Positions 6,091 through 14,091 of a DNA stretch of 17,545 nucleotides are shown in pieces. Made by a program: the position numbers and the translations under genes. This DNA is from CAYZEZ01 sp964477295 (GTDB lineage Bacteria; Bacteroidota; Bacteroidia; Bacteroidales; SM23-62). The notes under the pieces were generated by a model that did not search any database, had not been told where the DNA came from, and was given only the letters and a program-made list of their open reading frames with translations. Location of the stretch: positions 1-17,545 of the forward strand of contig CAYZEZ010000078.1 of the NCBI GenBank assembly GCA_964477295.1, in the 5' to 3' direction. The first letter of the stretch is position 1; each line of letters starts with the position of its first letter.

Positions 6091-7764
6091 ATGGCTGGTC
6101 CTGGCTTTAGCTTTTCAAAGAAATTACTTGAAGGGAAACAGGTCAGGCGTTTCGTAAGATTCAGGTCTTCAATTTACGGTCGCGTTGTGCTGATAAGTGC
6201 AGGTTCCTTAATCGTCCTGTTTGTTTTATTTAACCTTGTTTTCAGGTCGGTATATGTCGAGTTTTTCAATAGGACCATTCGCCAGAATGGTGATAATATC
6301 AGTTCTATTGTCGAAGGTGCGTTATATTTCTCCATGCTGGAGAATGACAGGGGTATGCTCCAGCGGACGCTTGATGTTATCAGTACCATGTCTGACATCG
6401 ACGAAGTGAATATGTATGATGACAGTGATTATCTTGCCTATTCAACCGTCTCAACCGAACTGGAGAACCGCGGAAATCCTAACTGCAACGAATGTCATGC
6501 CGATCTGGGATCCATGTTTTCACACACGGATAAAGCATACAGGGTTATCATGGACGTACCGGATTGTGGAATTTACCAGAATCCAAACGGGAGCAGACAT
6601 TTACTGATCAGAAAGCCAATCCTGAATGAACCTTCCTGTTATACGGCAGCATGCCATGCACACGCTGAGAATGATGTGGTACTGGGATCACTTCTTATCA
6701 ATCTGCCACTGCTGGACCTGGATACATTTGTCGATGAATCATCCATGGATTTTCTAATCCTTGCAACATTGATAACAACTTTACTGGTAACTTTCCTGAT
6801 CATTTTCACCAGGAAAAGAATTAAAAATCCACTTAATTCAATCATCGAGGCAAGCGCAGCTGTATCGAAAGGGAATAATGACATCAGGCTGGATATTAAG
6901 CCTGGCCTCCTCGATGATATGAGACAGGTTTCGCTTGCCTTCAATAATATGCTTGAAAACATTGATTCGGCAACAAAGGAATTACAGAACTGGTCACAGC
7001 AGCTTGAATATAAGGTTCAGAAAAAAACCGAGGAATTGTCTGAAGCACAGAACGAACTGATCCATGTTGAGAGAATTGCCTCCCTGGGCAAACTTTCATC
7101 TTCTGTGGCACATGAGATCAATAATCCTTTATCTGGGATTTTGGTATATACAAAGCTGATATATAAGCAGTTAGATAACACTGAGTTTTATCATTCAAAA
7201 AAAGAATCCATTCTGAGAAACCTGAAATTAATCGAAACTGAAACCAAACGGTGTGGCGACATTGTAAGGGGTTTACTTGATTTTTCGCGACAGGATCGCG
7301 ATGATTTCGAAGTATCAAACCTGCACCAGCTTCTCAATGAGACATACGATTTAATGACCCATTCCATCAAAATCGCAGATATTCATTTTTCTACCGACTA
7401 TAATGCAGTCTCCGACCTGGTCTTTTGCAGTCCAAACCAGGTGAAACAAGCGTGTATTGCTTTGCTGGTGAATGCCTCAGAAGCACTTCAGGAACAGGGT
7501 GAAATTAAAATAAAAACATATAATCCGGACAAAGATCATATCAGGGTTGATATTTCAGATAACGGACCGGGGATCGCCCAGCAGGACCTTCCTCATATCT
7601 TTGAACCCTTTTTCTCAACAAAGCGAGAGGCCAGGGGCATCGGCCTGGGACTTTCGATTGTTCATGGAATTGTTGAAAATCATAAAGGCCGGATTGAAGT
7701 CGATTCAGAACCGGGGATTGGGACTACTGTATCAATTATTCTACCCTTATCTGAAAATTTATAA
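6091..7764 (+). CDS. Sensor histidine kinase with periplasmic heme-c-like motifs
   Basis: The 557-residue protein has membrane helices at about 31-53 and 219-239 enclosing a periplasmic sensor domain of some 165 residues. This domain carries CNECH (132-136), a canonical CxxCH heme-c attachment motif, and CYTAACHAH (183-191), a Cys-x4-Cys-His cluster with an additional His. HAMP follows (about 240-293), then a coiled coil (295-325). The HisKA domain has phospho-acceptor His341 in SSVAHEINNPLSG. The HATPase_c domain has the N box around Asn461, DNGPGI (490-494) and GIGLGLSIVHG (517-526). It is probably redox- or heme-sensing and phosphorylates the regulator encoded 10 bp downstream. Whether heme is bound covalently is not shown; the second cluster might bind a metal instead. 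Confidence 0.9.
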   Translation: MAGPGFSFSKKLLEGKQVRRFVRFRSSIYGRVVLISAGSLIVLFVLFNLVFRSVYVEFFNRTIRQNGDNISSIVEGALYFSMLENDRGMLQRTLDVISTMSDIDEVNMYDDSDYLAYSTVSTELENRGNPNCNECHADLGSMFSHTDKAYRVIMDVPDCGIYQNPNGSRHLLIRKPILNEPSCYTAACHAHAENDVVLGSLLINLPLLDLDTFVDESSMDFLILATLITTLLVTFLIIFTRKRIKNPLNSIIEASAAVSKGNNDIRLDIKPGLLDDMRQVSLAFNNMLENIDSATKELQNWSQQLEYKVQKKTEELSEAQNELIHVERIASLGKLSSSVAHEINNPLSGILVYTKLIYKQLDNTEFYHSKKESILRNLKLIETETKRCGDIVRGLLDFSRQDRDDFEVSNLHQLLNETYDLMTHSIKIADIHFSTDYNAVSDLVFCSPNQVKQACIALLVNASEALQEQGEIKIKTYNPDKDHIRVDISDNGPGIAQQDLPHIFEPFFSTKREARGIGLGLSIVHGIVENHKGRIEVDSEPGIGTTVSIILPLSENL

Positions 7765-7774
7765 ACTATATAAA

Positions 7775-9112
7775 ATGCAGAAAAAAGTTTCCATATTGAT
7801 CGTTGATGATGAGGAATCTGTCAGGGATTCACTCTACAACTGGTTCATTGATGACGGATACGATGTTGAATGCGCAGAAGATGCCAAAAGAGCATTGTCC
7901 ATTCTTGATGAGAAGGATATTGACATTGTACTTGCCGACATTAAAATGCCTGGAATGGATGGAATGGAATTACACAAACGCATCAAAACACTTTCCAGGG
8001 AGCCCATTTTCATTTTCATGACAGCATTTGCTTCTGTAGATACTGCAGTCAAGGCCCTGAAAAACGGGGCATTCGATTATGTAACCAAGCCTTTCGATCC
8101 GGATGACCTGTCTCATTTGATCAGGAATGCTGCAACACAGGTGGTTTTAAAGGCCGAAAACGAGAATCTGAAGAAAAAGATCACTTCCCTTGTTGATGTG
8201 GACGAGATCATTGGAGAAAGTGATGCTTTGAAGGATGTTTTAAGCGAAGTTGAAAGTGTCGCACAGTCCAATTCTTCCATAATCATCTGTGGAGAAAGCG
8301 GAACAGGGAAGGAATTAATTGCAAGGGCTATCCATTTCAACTCTCCGCGGAAATATTTTCCAATGGTCAGCGTTCATTGTGGTGCCCTGACTGAAAGCCT
8401 CCTTGAAAGTGAATTATTTGGTCATGAGAAAGGTGCCTTTACAGGGGCATCTTTTAACCGAAAAGGTAGGTTCGAGATGGCTGACGGTGGTACGATCTTC
8501 CTGGATGAGATCGGTACTATTTCGCCTAAAATGCAGATTGAACTTTTGCGGGTACTGGAATCCAAGACTTTTGTCCGGGTAGGCGGCAATAAGGAAATAA
8601 GTTCTGATTTCAGGGTTATATGCGCTACCAACAGGGACCTGAAGAGTATGGTAAAAAACGGTACTTTCCGTGAAGATCTCTACTACAGACTGAATGTGGT
8701 GACCATCAGGATCCCTCCCTTGCGGGACAGGCCTGAGGATATTCCTCTGCTTGTTGATCATTTCATCAGGAAATATTGCATATCGATGAGCAGGGATATT
8801 ATATCCATTGAACCGGCTGCCATGAATCACCTCGTAGAATTTGAATTTCCCGGTAATGCACGTGAACTTGAGAATATGATCGAACGTGCCATCGTGATCG
8901 GTAACGGGAAGGAGATCAGGTTAAAAGACCTCCCAATGGGAAAGGAGGTTATCAACAGTTCAATTGAAAGCCTGGAGGACCTTGAAATAAAGCATATAGT
9001 AAAAATCCTTAATAAATATTCGTGGAACATATCCAGGTCTGCAAAAGCATTAAATGTCGACAGGGCTACCCTCTATAACAAGATTAAAAAATATGGACTG
9101 AAGCAGGAGTGA
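7775..9112 (+). CDS. NtrC-family sigma-54-dependent response regulator
   Basis: The 445-residue protein starts at ATG 7775. The open frame extends upstream, but that part overlaps the kinase gene and has no receiver-domain sequence. The receiver domain (1-120) has acidic D11/D12, phospho-acceptor Asp55 in ADIKMPGMDG and Lys105. The AAA+ sigma-54 interaction domain (about 145-375) has Walker A GESGTGKE (173-180), the sigma-54-contacting loop GAFTGA (220-225), Walker B IFLDEIG (241-247) and the R-finger region FPGNARELENMIERA. The C terminus (403-443) is a Fis-type helix-turn-helix. It is very probably the partner of the upstream kinase. The likely target is the promoter at 1411-1426, through the dyad at 1245-1265, so the system would be autoregulated. 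Confidence 0.96.
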   Translation: MQKKVSILIVDDEESVRDSLYNWFIDDGYDVECAEDAKRALSILDEKDIDIVLADIKMPGMDGMELHKRIKTLSREPIFIFMTAFASVDTAVKALKNGAFDYVTKPFDPDDLSHLIRNAATQVVLKAENENLKKKITSLVDVDEIIGESDALKDVLSEVESVAQSNSSIIICGESGTGKELIARAIHFNSPRKYFPMVSVHCGALTESLLESELFGHEKGAFTGASFNRKGRFEMADGGTIFLDEIGTISPKMQIELLRVLESKTFVRVGGNKEISSDFRVICATNRDLKSMVKNGTFREDLYYRLNVVTIRIPPLRDRPEDIPLLVDHFIRKYCISMSRDIISIEPAAMNHLVEFEFPGNARELENMIERAIVIGNGKEIRLKDLPMGKEVINSSIESLEDLEIKHIVKILNKYSWNISRSAKALNVDRATLYNKIKKYGLKQE

Positions 9113-9117
9113 TTTGA

Positions 9118-9663
9118 TTGGATAAGCAGAACATCATATTAATCGTTTGCGGTCATTTTGAAAAGAGTCTGACAGCCAGGATTGAAAAAGATATTGAGCG
9201 CACGTTTCATTATCCCGTATCAGGTAGTAAATGTAACCTGGAAATCAGCCGTTTCTATAATCCGGGCCGCCGCCAGTACGATGCCAACGATCTGTTGGAG
9301 GTCGTTTCAAATTCATGCTTTCCAGGCTCGTTTAAGACAATGGGAATATTCAGGGTTGATCTTTATATTCCTATTCTGACCTATATATTTGGCCAGGCTG
9401 AATTAAACGGCAATACAGGGATCGCTTCCATGTACCGCCTAAGAAATGAGCTATATGGACTGGAACCTGACAACAGGCAATTGACAGAACGATTCAGCAA
9501 GGTTGTCATTCATGAACTCGGGCATATGTTTGGCCTGATACACTGCAATTACCCGGTCTGTATAATGCGTTCCAGTACATACGTAGAAGACCTGGATCAA
9601 AAAGAGATCCGTTTCTGCCATACCTGCCAGGAAGAACTGGCCCTGAAAATGAGGACAGGATAG
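9118..9663 (+). CDS. amzA: Archaemetzincin-type zinc metalloprotease
   Basis: The 181-residue protein carries the archaemetzincin signature. HELGHMFGLIHC (132-143) supplies three zinc ligands and the catalytic Glu. It is followed by Cys148, the Met-turn Met150, and a CxxC pair (Cys167/Cys170) that with the other cysteines forms the family's structural zinc site. The length is typical of prokaryotic AmzA. No good ATG exists; TTG at 9118 is chosen because AGGAG lies 8 nt upstream (within the end of the preceding gene) and the protein then starts like its relatives (NIILIVCGHF). It begins 5 bp after the response regulator and is probably cotranscribed. No signal peptide is seen, so it is expected to be cytoplasmic. 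Its substrate is unknown. Confidence 0.92.
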   Translation: MDKQNIILIVCGHFEKSLTARIEKDIERTFHYPVSGSKCNLEISRFYNPGRRQYDANDLLEVVSNSCFPGSFKTMGIFRVDLYIPILTYIFGQAELNGNTGIASMYRLRNELYGLEPDNRQLTERFSKVVIHELGHMFGLIHCNYPVCIMRSSTYVEDLDQKEIRFCHTCQEELALKMRTG

Positions 9664-9805
9664 AAAAGATTCTATGTTGTGGCAAAAGCCTCATCTGGTA
9701 AGGGCCTCTGGCTTTCCGGCAGTTTACCCTTGTTATCGCGGATTGATCGAGGATAGGTTTGGAGAATTTTTCCTGCCCGATAACCTGCTAAAAGGCAGCA
9801 ATGAA

Positions 9806-10441
9806 TCATCTTTCCCCAAAAAAATAATCCTCCAGCATTGCACACAGGGTATGATATACCGGGACATGTAATTCCTGGATGCGGGGTGTGTTATCAGCCG
9901 GAACCCGGATGCAAACGTCACAGTGATCCGCTAATTTTCCTCCCTTTTTACCAGTTAATCCTACCACTTTGATTCCTTTTACATGTGCTGTGTAAACGGC
10001 GTTTAAAACATTTTTTGAATTTCCTGATGTGGATATAGCAATTAATACATCAGCCGCAGCACCGTAACCAACGACCTGTTGGGCGAAGACCAGGTCGGCA
10101 GATTCATCATTGATTATCGCAGTTGTTAAAGAAGATTGAGATACCAGGGAAATGGCTGCTAATGCAGATTGCAGGCGGTTGGCAAGATGTTCGCCTTCCA
10201 CACCATAGGATTGAGAAAAATTTCGTTTTATATCCTCCGGAAGTGGCCTCTGCAGATTGAATGTTTTCATAAGCTCGCCCACCAGGTGCTCTGCATCTGC
10301 AGCAGATCCACCGTTGCCGCAGGCAAGTATTTTTCCTCCGGTTTGATAGGAGGATCTGATTAATTCGAATGCGGTTGAAATGTCAGCTTCGCACTGAGCA
10401 AGGATAGGATAATTATTGATAAGCTGGTCAATCATGGTCAT
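9806..10441 (-). CDS. gmhA: SIS-domain phosphoheptose isomerase (GmhA-like)
   Basis: The 211-residue protein has a SIS fold. GGKILACGNGGSAADAEHL (35-53) and AISTSGNSKNVL (135-146) bind the sugar phosphate. Putative zinc ligands His52 and Glu56, plus Gln189 and His197, keep the spacing of the E. coli GmhA active site (His61/Glu65 and Gln172/His180). GmhA converts sedoheptulose 7-phosphate to D-glycero-D-manno-heptose 7-phosphate for lipopolysaccharide heptose. Compared with E. coli there is an insertion of about 25 residues after GELMKTF, a form seen in other SIS isomerases, so another ketose/aldose phosphate substrate is possible. The start may be ATG at 10441 or two codons later. It stands apart from rsmD, separated by palindromes. 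Confidence 0.88.
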   Translation of the reverse strand: MTMIDQLINNYPILAQCEADISTAFELIRSSYQTGGKILACGNGGSAADAEHLVGELMKTFNLQRPLPEDIKRNFSQSYGVEGEHLANRLQSALAAISLVSQSSLTTAIINDESADLVFAQQVVGYGAAADVLIAISTSGNSKNVLNAVYTAHVKGIKVVGLTGKKGGKLADHCDVCIRVPADNTPRIQELHVPVYHTLCAMLEDYFFGER

Positions 10442-10469
10442 TATTTATGAACAACTAATTTATTATTTT

Positions 10470-10493
10470 ATTGGGCTAAGCCCAATTTTTTTT
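10470..10493 (+). terminator. Hairpin plus T-tract
   Basis: ATTGGGC-TAA-GCCCAAT is a perfect 7-bp stem followed on the plus strand by eight T. It has the form of an intrinsic terminator for plus-strand transcription, yet both flanking genes (gmhA, rsmD) are on the minus strand, where an A-tract precedes the stem. It could stop antisense transcripts, or simply be part of the palindromic element at 10470-10526. Confidence 0.4.
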
Positions 10494-10526
10494 ATCCGTT
10501 TTAATTCCGTTGGTTAAATCCATCGG
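10470..10526. repeat. REP-like element of two palindromes
   Basis: The 110-bp gap between gmhA and rsmD holds the hairpin at 10470-10486 and, 20 bp on, a second stem: CCGTTGGTT at 10507-10515 with ATCCATCGG at 10518-10526 (7 of 9 paired). Just beyond it, inside the 3' end of the gap, CCAATGGCAATCGA resembles CCAATGGCAATTGA at 16711, next to another CCGTTGG palindrome. I infer an interspersed repetitive family. Confidence 0.45.
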
Positions 10527-10551
10527 CCATCGATCTCCAATGGCAATCGAT

Positions 10552-11091
10552 TCAGGGATTTTGTACAAATACTGAAAAATGGACACTCCCATAACGACGG
10601 ATCTCTTTGAAATTATCGTGACTGTTAAAGTTGTGTTTTTTACCATGTTCCAGGATGAACCACCCATCGGATACCAGTATTTCTGCCATAAAAACTGAAT
10701 CAGGGACCGTTTCCAGGCCTTCCAAAAAATAAGGAGGGTCCGCAAATATTATATCATATTTTGAGATCAACGAAGGTAAAATCCGGAAAACATCCTTGTG
10801 ATAAACCTCGATATTCCCGAAACCCATTGATAAAGCCTTCGATCTGATAAAGCCAGCATACCTGGGGTTGATCTCAACCATATCCACCTGCCTTGCTCCC
10901 CTGGAGGCAAATTCATAACCTATGCTGCCGGTACCTGAAAAGAGATCAAGCACAGCCAGTTCATTAAAATCAAAATAATTTGCCAGGATATTGAACAGTG
11001 CTTCTTTGGCGAAGTCTGTCGTAGGCCTTGCCTTGAAATGTTTAGGAACAGGGATGTATGTCCCTTTATGTGTACCACTTATAATCCGCAA
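10552..11091 (-). CDS. rsmD: 16S rRNA (guanine-966 N2)-methyltransferase RsmD
   Basis: The 179-residue protein begins MRIISGTHKG, the typical RsmD opening, followed by RPTTDFAKEALFNIL (22-36). The SAM-binding motif is VLDLFSGTGSIGYE (47-60). The catalytic motif DPPY lies at 118-121. These define RsmD, which methylates the exocyclic amine of G966 in the small-subunit rRNA using S-adenosylmethionine. Its start overlaps the end of the DUF3822 gene by 13 bp, so the two are translationally coupled, a usual arrangement in Bacteroidota. Confidence 0.96.
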   Translation of the reverse strand: MRIISGTHKGTYIPVPKHFKARPTTDFAKEALFNILANYFDFNELAVLDLFSGTGSIGYEFASRGARQVDMVEINPRYAGFIRSKALSMGFGNIEVYHKDVFRILPSLISKYDIIFADPPYFLEGLETVPDSVFMAEILVSDGWFILEHGKKHNFNSHDNFKEIRRYGSVHFSVFVQNP

Positions 11092-11930
11092 GAATAGAGA
11101 TTAAAAAGGTTGATAAATTGACGGGCCAGAACAGTATTAATATTGGCGGAATACTGAAATTGATCATCAGGTGAGGCCAGTTGAACCGATCTGATATATT
11201 TCTTAATAATTCCCATTGTCCCGGGATCCTTATTGACCAGTCCCGACAACACAATCCCGGTTTCTTTTGTATCCAGTTTCAATTTATCGTATACATGAAG
11301 AACAAAGTAAATAATGTCTTTTTCATTCCGGTATAGAAATGAGTTGTGCAACAATAAACTGCTTCCGTCGAATACCAAAATATCAAAAAATTTCTCCTGG
11401 AAATTAGCATATACCTTTGTGCCATGATCATTAATTCCTTTCAAACAGTAATCAATAAATGGTGTAGCCTGGTTGAAAAACTTTATCCTGGGATGAAACC
11501 TGATAAAGGTATTGGCAATTTCATGATGAATGGGGTAGATCAGGTATGCATCTAATGGGTCAAGGTGGTCGGCATGTAATTCATCCAGGTCTTCTAAAAC
11601 CTGGTTAAATTCGAAATAGGTCTTTAAATTATCTTTATTATACAATGCAGAGGGCAGGAGTGTGGTCCTTGAATTTTCCCAGATACAAAATATATCTTTG
11701 TAATCTCCCTTCAGAAGGTCATCTTCGCTGATAACCTTATTCAGATGTTCAGGGTATTTAAAAACCGGCACGTCATTCCCGATTGAAATATGATTAAGGG
11801 CCAGATACTTGCGGGCCCTGGTGTCGAAGATAGAAAAAGAAAGTCCATCCAGGCTAGCCTGAATGGACAAATGATAAAAAGGCTTATTTATTGGGTCTAG
11901 TGATTCATCAATTAACCTGATGTTATCCAT
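11079..11930 (-). CDS. DUF3822 family protein
   Basis: The 283-residue soluble protein matches the DUF3822 family of Bacteroidota by its opening (FYHLSIQASLDGLSFSIFD), the mid-region DAYLIYPIHHEIANTF and the segment FFDILVFDGSSLLLHNSFLYRNEKDIIYFVLHVYDKL. The alternation of short strands, with FDGSSLLLHN near the middle, recalls an actin-like (ASKHA) fold, but no catalytic residues can be named. It sits immediately upstream of rsmD with a 13-bp overlap and 11 bp after the membrane-anchored hypothetical gene, so the three form one minus-strand operon. The function is unknown. Confidence 0.82.
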   Translation of the reverse strand: MDNIRLIDESLDPINKPFYHLSIQASLDGLSFSIFDTRARKYLALNHISIGNDVPVFKYPEHLNKVISEDDLLKGDYKDIFCIWENSRTTLLPSALYNKDNLKTYFEFNQVLEDLDELHADHLDPLDAYLIYPIHHEIANTFIRFHPRIKFFNQATPFIDYCLKGINDHGTKVYANFQEKFFDILVFDGSSLLLHNSFLYRNEKDIIYFVLHVYDKLKLDTKETGIVLSGLVNKDPGTMGIIKKYIRSVQLASPDDQFQYSANINTVLARQFINLFNLYSCGL

Positions 11931-11941
11931 CTATCAGGGAA

Positions 11942-12571
11942 TTACTCCCAGTTCCCTGCGTTATTGGTGGCTTCGGTTAATGAACCAACCCTCAAACCCG
12001 GGTAACCGGTTATTTTTTCTCTTTCTTCAGTGTAATTAATTACCAGCTGAGGATCCAGACGAGAGAGCAGAATTCTATACGGAACCTTTGCTTCAAAAAC
12101 CGGGACCCTGACCTTTGATCCTGTAATGATCCACCCGGCGCCCAGAGCAAACTCCTGAGATCCGGCATAAGGAATATATCTAATCGAGTCGATTGGATAA
12201 ACGCTTGTAAACAGTGAATCCAGTACACTCACCTTAACTGTATCCCTGCTGATGAGGCCCTTTTTAACCGCCTGCTTCTCTGTCATCCCTGCCTCCAGCA
12301 AGCTGTCCGGGATACTACCGATGGCTTTTACTACTGAAAACCTACCTTCTTTAACGAAGGTGATCAGGGAATCAAAGTCTCCCGTATACCTTGAGTATTC
12401 TGACTTGAAAGCAACTTGTGCAGAACGGATATCTTTTAGCTTTTGGATAGTGGCTTGCTCAATGACCAGTTTTTCCTTATTGAAACTGATGGGTTTCATA
12501 ATACTCCTATACAGAAGATAACCCAGTACTATAATGACTACGAGTAAGACGATCTGGATGACTGCTTTCAT
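11942..12571 (-). CDS. Membrane-anchored hypothetical protein
   Basis: The 209-residue protein has one N-terminal helix (VIQIVLLVVIIVLGYLLYRSI, about 4-24). A predicted helical segment follows (LVIEQATIQKLKDIRSAQVAFKSEY), somewhat like the start of type IV pilin-like proteins, where a membrane helix runs into IRxAQxAFKxxxxRYTGDFDSLI. The C-terminal half (about 100-205) is rich in beta-strand-forming residues and contains EFALGAGWIITGSKVRVPVFEAKVPY. I do not recognise an enzymatic motif. It is the first gene of the DUF3822-rsmD operon, 11 bp before DUF3822. The pilin-like reading is only an impression: the prepilin peptidase site (G before F/M-x3-E) is not visible. Confidence 0.7.
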   Translation of the reverse strand: MKAVIQIVLLVVIIVLGYLLYRSIMKPISFNKEKLVIEQATIQKLKDIRSAQVAFKSEYSRYTGDFDSLITFVKEGRFSVVKAIGSIPDSLLEAGMTEKQAVKKGLISRDTVKVSVLDSLFTSVYPIDSIRYIPYAGSQEFALGAGWIITGSKVRVPVFEAKVPYRILLSRLDPQLVINYTEEREKITGYPGLRVGSLTEATNNAGNWE

Positions 12572-12603
12572 GTGATATTTATTAGAAAGTTTGGGTTTGG
12601 CTG

Positions 12604-12611
12604 CAAATTTA
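12604..12611 (-). promoter_or_regulatory. Candidate Bacteroidota -7 box for the minus-strand operon
   Basis: On the minus strand TAAATTTG matches the TAnnTTTG -7 element exactly and lies about 32 nt before the ATG at 12571. No clear TTTG -33 box is visible at the right distance. The 90-bp divergent spacer must also hold the helicase promoter, for which I see only AATATTTG on the plus strand. Confidence 0.35.
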
Positions 12612-12661
12612 AAAGAAAAAATTAAATATTTGATTTAAATTACAGCCAATTATTTACAGGT

Positions 12662-14080
12662 ATGCTAAAAAGGCACATCGCTGATCTTCTGAGGGAAAAT
12701 TTCGATTACATATTTACTGAGAGTCAGGAAGAATTAACCGGTGGTCTGGGAGGTTTTATTGCTGATCCTGACCAGGATCAGCTTTTCCTGATAAAAGGAT
12801 ATGCGGGTACCGGTAAAACCTCACTCGTCAGATCCCTGGTTAAAACGTTAGACCAGGTGAATTTGAATTATGTGCTGATGGCTCCAACTGGCCGTGCAGC
12901 AAAGGTATTGTCGGCCTATGCTGAAAGACCGGCATTTACTATCCATAAGAAAATTTATATCCAGAAATCAAACCAGGACGGGATAGGGGTATTCACCCTC
13001 GACAGGAATCTTCATACGAAAACATTTTTTATAATCGACGAGGCTTCCATGATAACTAATGAATCACCGGATAAGAGCATTTTCGGTTCAGGCAGGGTGC
13101 TGGAAGATTTAGTAAAATATGTAAAAAATGATAAGAATTGCAAGCTTATCCTGATCGGTGATGCTGCTCAATTACCCCCGGTTGGGTTGAATGTGAGTCC
13201 CGCACTGGATGTTAAGGTATTAGAAAACCTGGGATACTCTGTTCAGGAAGCCTTTTTATCCGAGGTGATAAGGCAATCTGCCGATTCCGGGATCTTGCTA
13301 AATGCCACCTACCTCAGGAATCTTCTCGGGAAGGGGCAAATTAAACAACCTGAATTTTCTATCAGGAATCATGACGATATTCTTACTCTGTCGGGTGGCG
13401 ATTTCCTGGAAGAACTGGATAATGCCTACCAGAGATTCGGACAGGATGAGACCATCATTGTGACACGATCAAATAAACGTGCGAACCAGTTCAACAAGGC
13501 AATAAGAAATCAAATCCTTTGGCGGGAAGAGGAGATTGCGGAAGGGGATTATGTCATGGTTGTTAAAAACAATTACTTCTGGCTGGAAGATGACCAGCCT
13601 ACTAATTTTATTGCTAACGGGGACATTGCAGAAATCCTGCAGATAGAAGCATACCAGGAACGATACGGATTCAGGTTCGCCGATGTAGTTTTGCGGTTTC
13701 CCGACTACAATGACCTGGAGATATCGTGCAAGATCATCCTTGACAGCCTGATGATTGATTCCGCATCACTCGGCCAGGAAAAGAACAGGGAGCTTTACAT
13801 GAGCATTATTGAAGATTTTCCCGACATTAAAGCCAAGCGCAAGCAATATCTGGCAGTAAGGGAGCACCCATTCTACAATGCCCTGCAGGTCAAATTTGCC
13901 TATGCCGTTACCTGTCACAAAGCACAGGGGGGGCAATGGGAGGTAGTATTTCTCGACCAGGGATATATTTCAGAGGAGATGATCAATGTGGAATACATCC
14001 GGTGGCTCTATACTGCTTTTACCAGGGCCACCAAAAGACTATACCTGGTAAATTTTCACTCCAGGTATTTTAAAGAATGA
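12662..14080 (+). CDS. RecD-like/Dda-like superfamily 1B DNA helicase
   Basis: The 472-residue ATPase has Walker A GYAGTGKT (46-53), motif Ia APTGRAAKVL (74-83), Walker B FIIDEASM (123-130), motif III LIGDAAQLPPVG (164-175), and near the C terminus VTCHKAQGGQW and WLYTAFTRATKRLYLVNF. The last two are the UvrD_C_2 motifs that couple ATP hydrolysis to translocation. The length, with no N-terminal RecD2 extension, matches the compact RecD-like helicases of Bacteroidota and phage T4 Dda rather than RecBCD RecD. The likely role is unwinding DNA in repair or replication restart. It is transcribed divergently from the preceding operon. Confidence 0.93.
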   Translation: MLKRHIADLLRENFDYIFTESQEELTGGLGGFIADPDQDQLFLIKGYAGTGKTSLVRSLVKTLDQVNLNYVLMAPTGRAAKVLSAYAERPAFTIHKKIYIQKSNQDGIGVFTLDRNLHTKTFFIIDEASMITNESPDKSIFGSGRVLEDLVKYVKNDKNCKLILIGDAAQLPPVGLNVSPALDVKVLENLGYSVQEAFLSEVIRQSADSGILLNATYLRNLLGKGQIKQPEFSIRNHDDILTLSGGDFLEELDNAYQRFGQDETIIVTRSNKRANQFNKAIRNQILWREEEIAEGDYVMVVKNNYFWLEDDQPTNFIANGDIAEILQIEAYQERYGFRFADVVLRFPDYNDLEISCKIILDSLMIDSASLGQEKNRELYMSIIEDFPDIKAKRKQYLAVREHPFYNALQVKFAYAVTCHKAQGGQWEVVFLDQGYISEEMINVEYIRWLYTAFTRATKRLYLVNFHSRYFKE

Positions 14081-14091
14081 ATCCTGTGAGC

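Noticed and set aside
7547..7774. Upstream extension of the response regulator (76 extra residues)
   Set aside because: This part overlaps the kinase ATPase domain in another frame. The receiver domain begins naturally at ATG 7775.
9683..9715. AAAGCC/GGCTTT inverted repeat after the archaemetzincin gene as a terminator
   Set aside because: Six-base arms around a long loop and no T-tract after it; not a credible intrinsic terminator.
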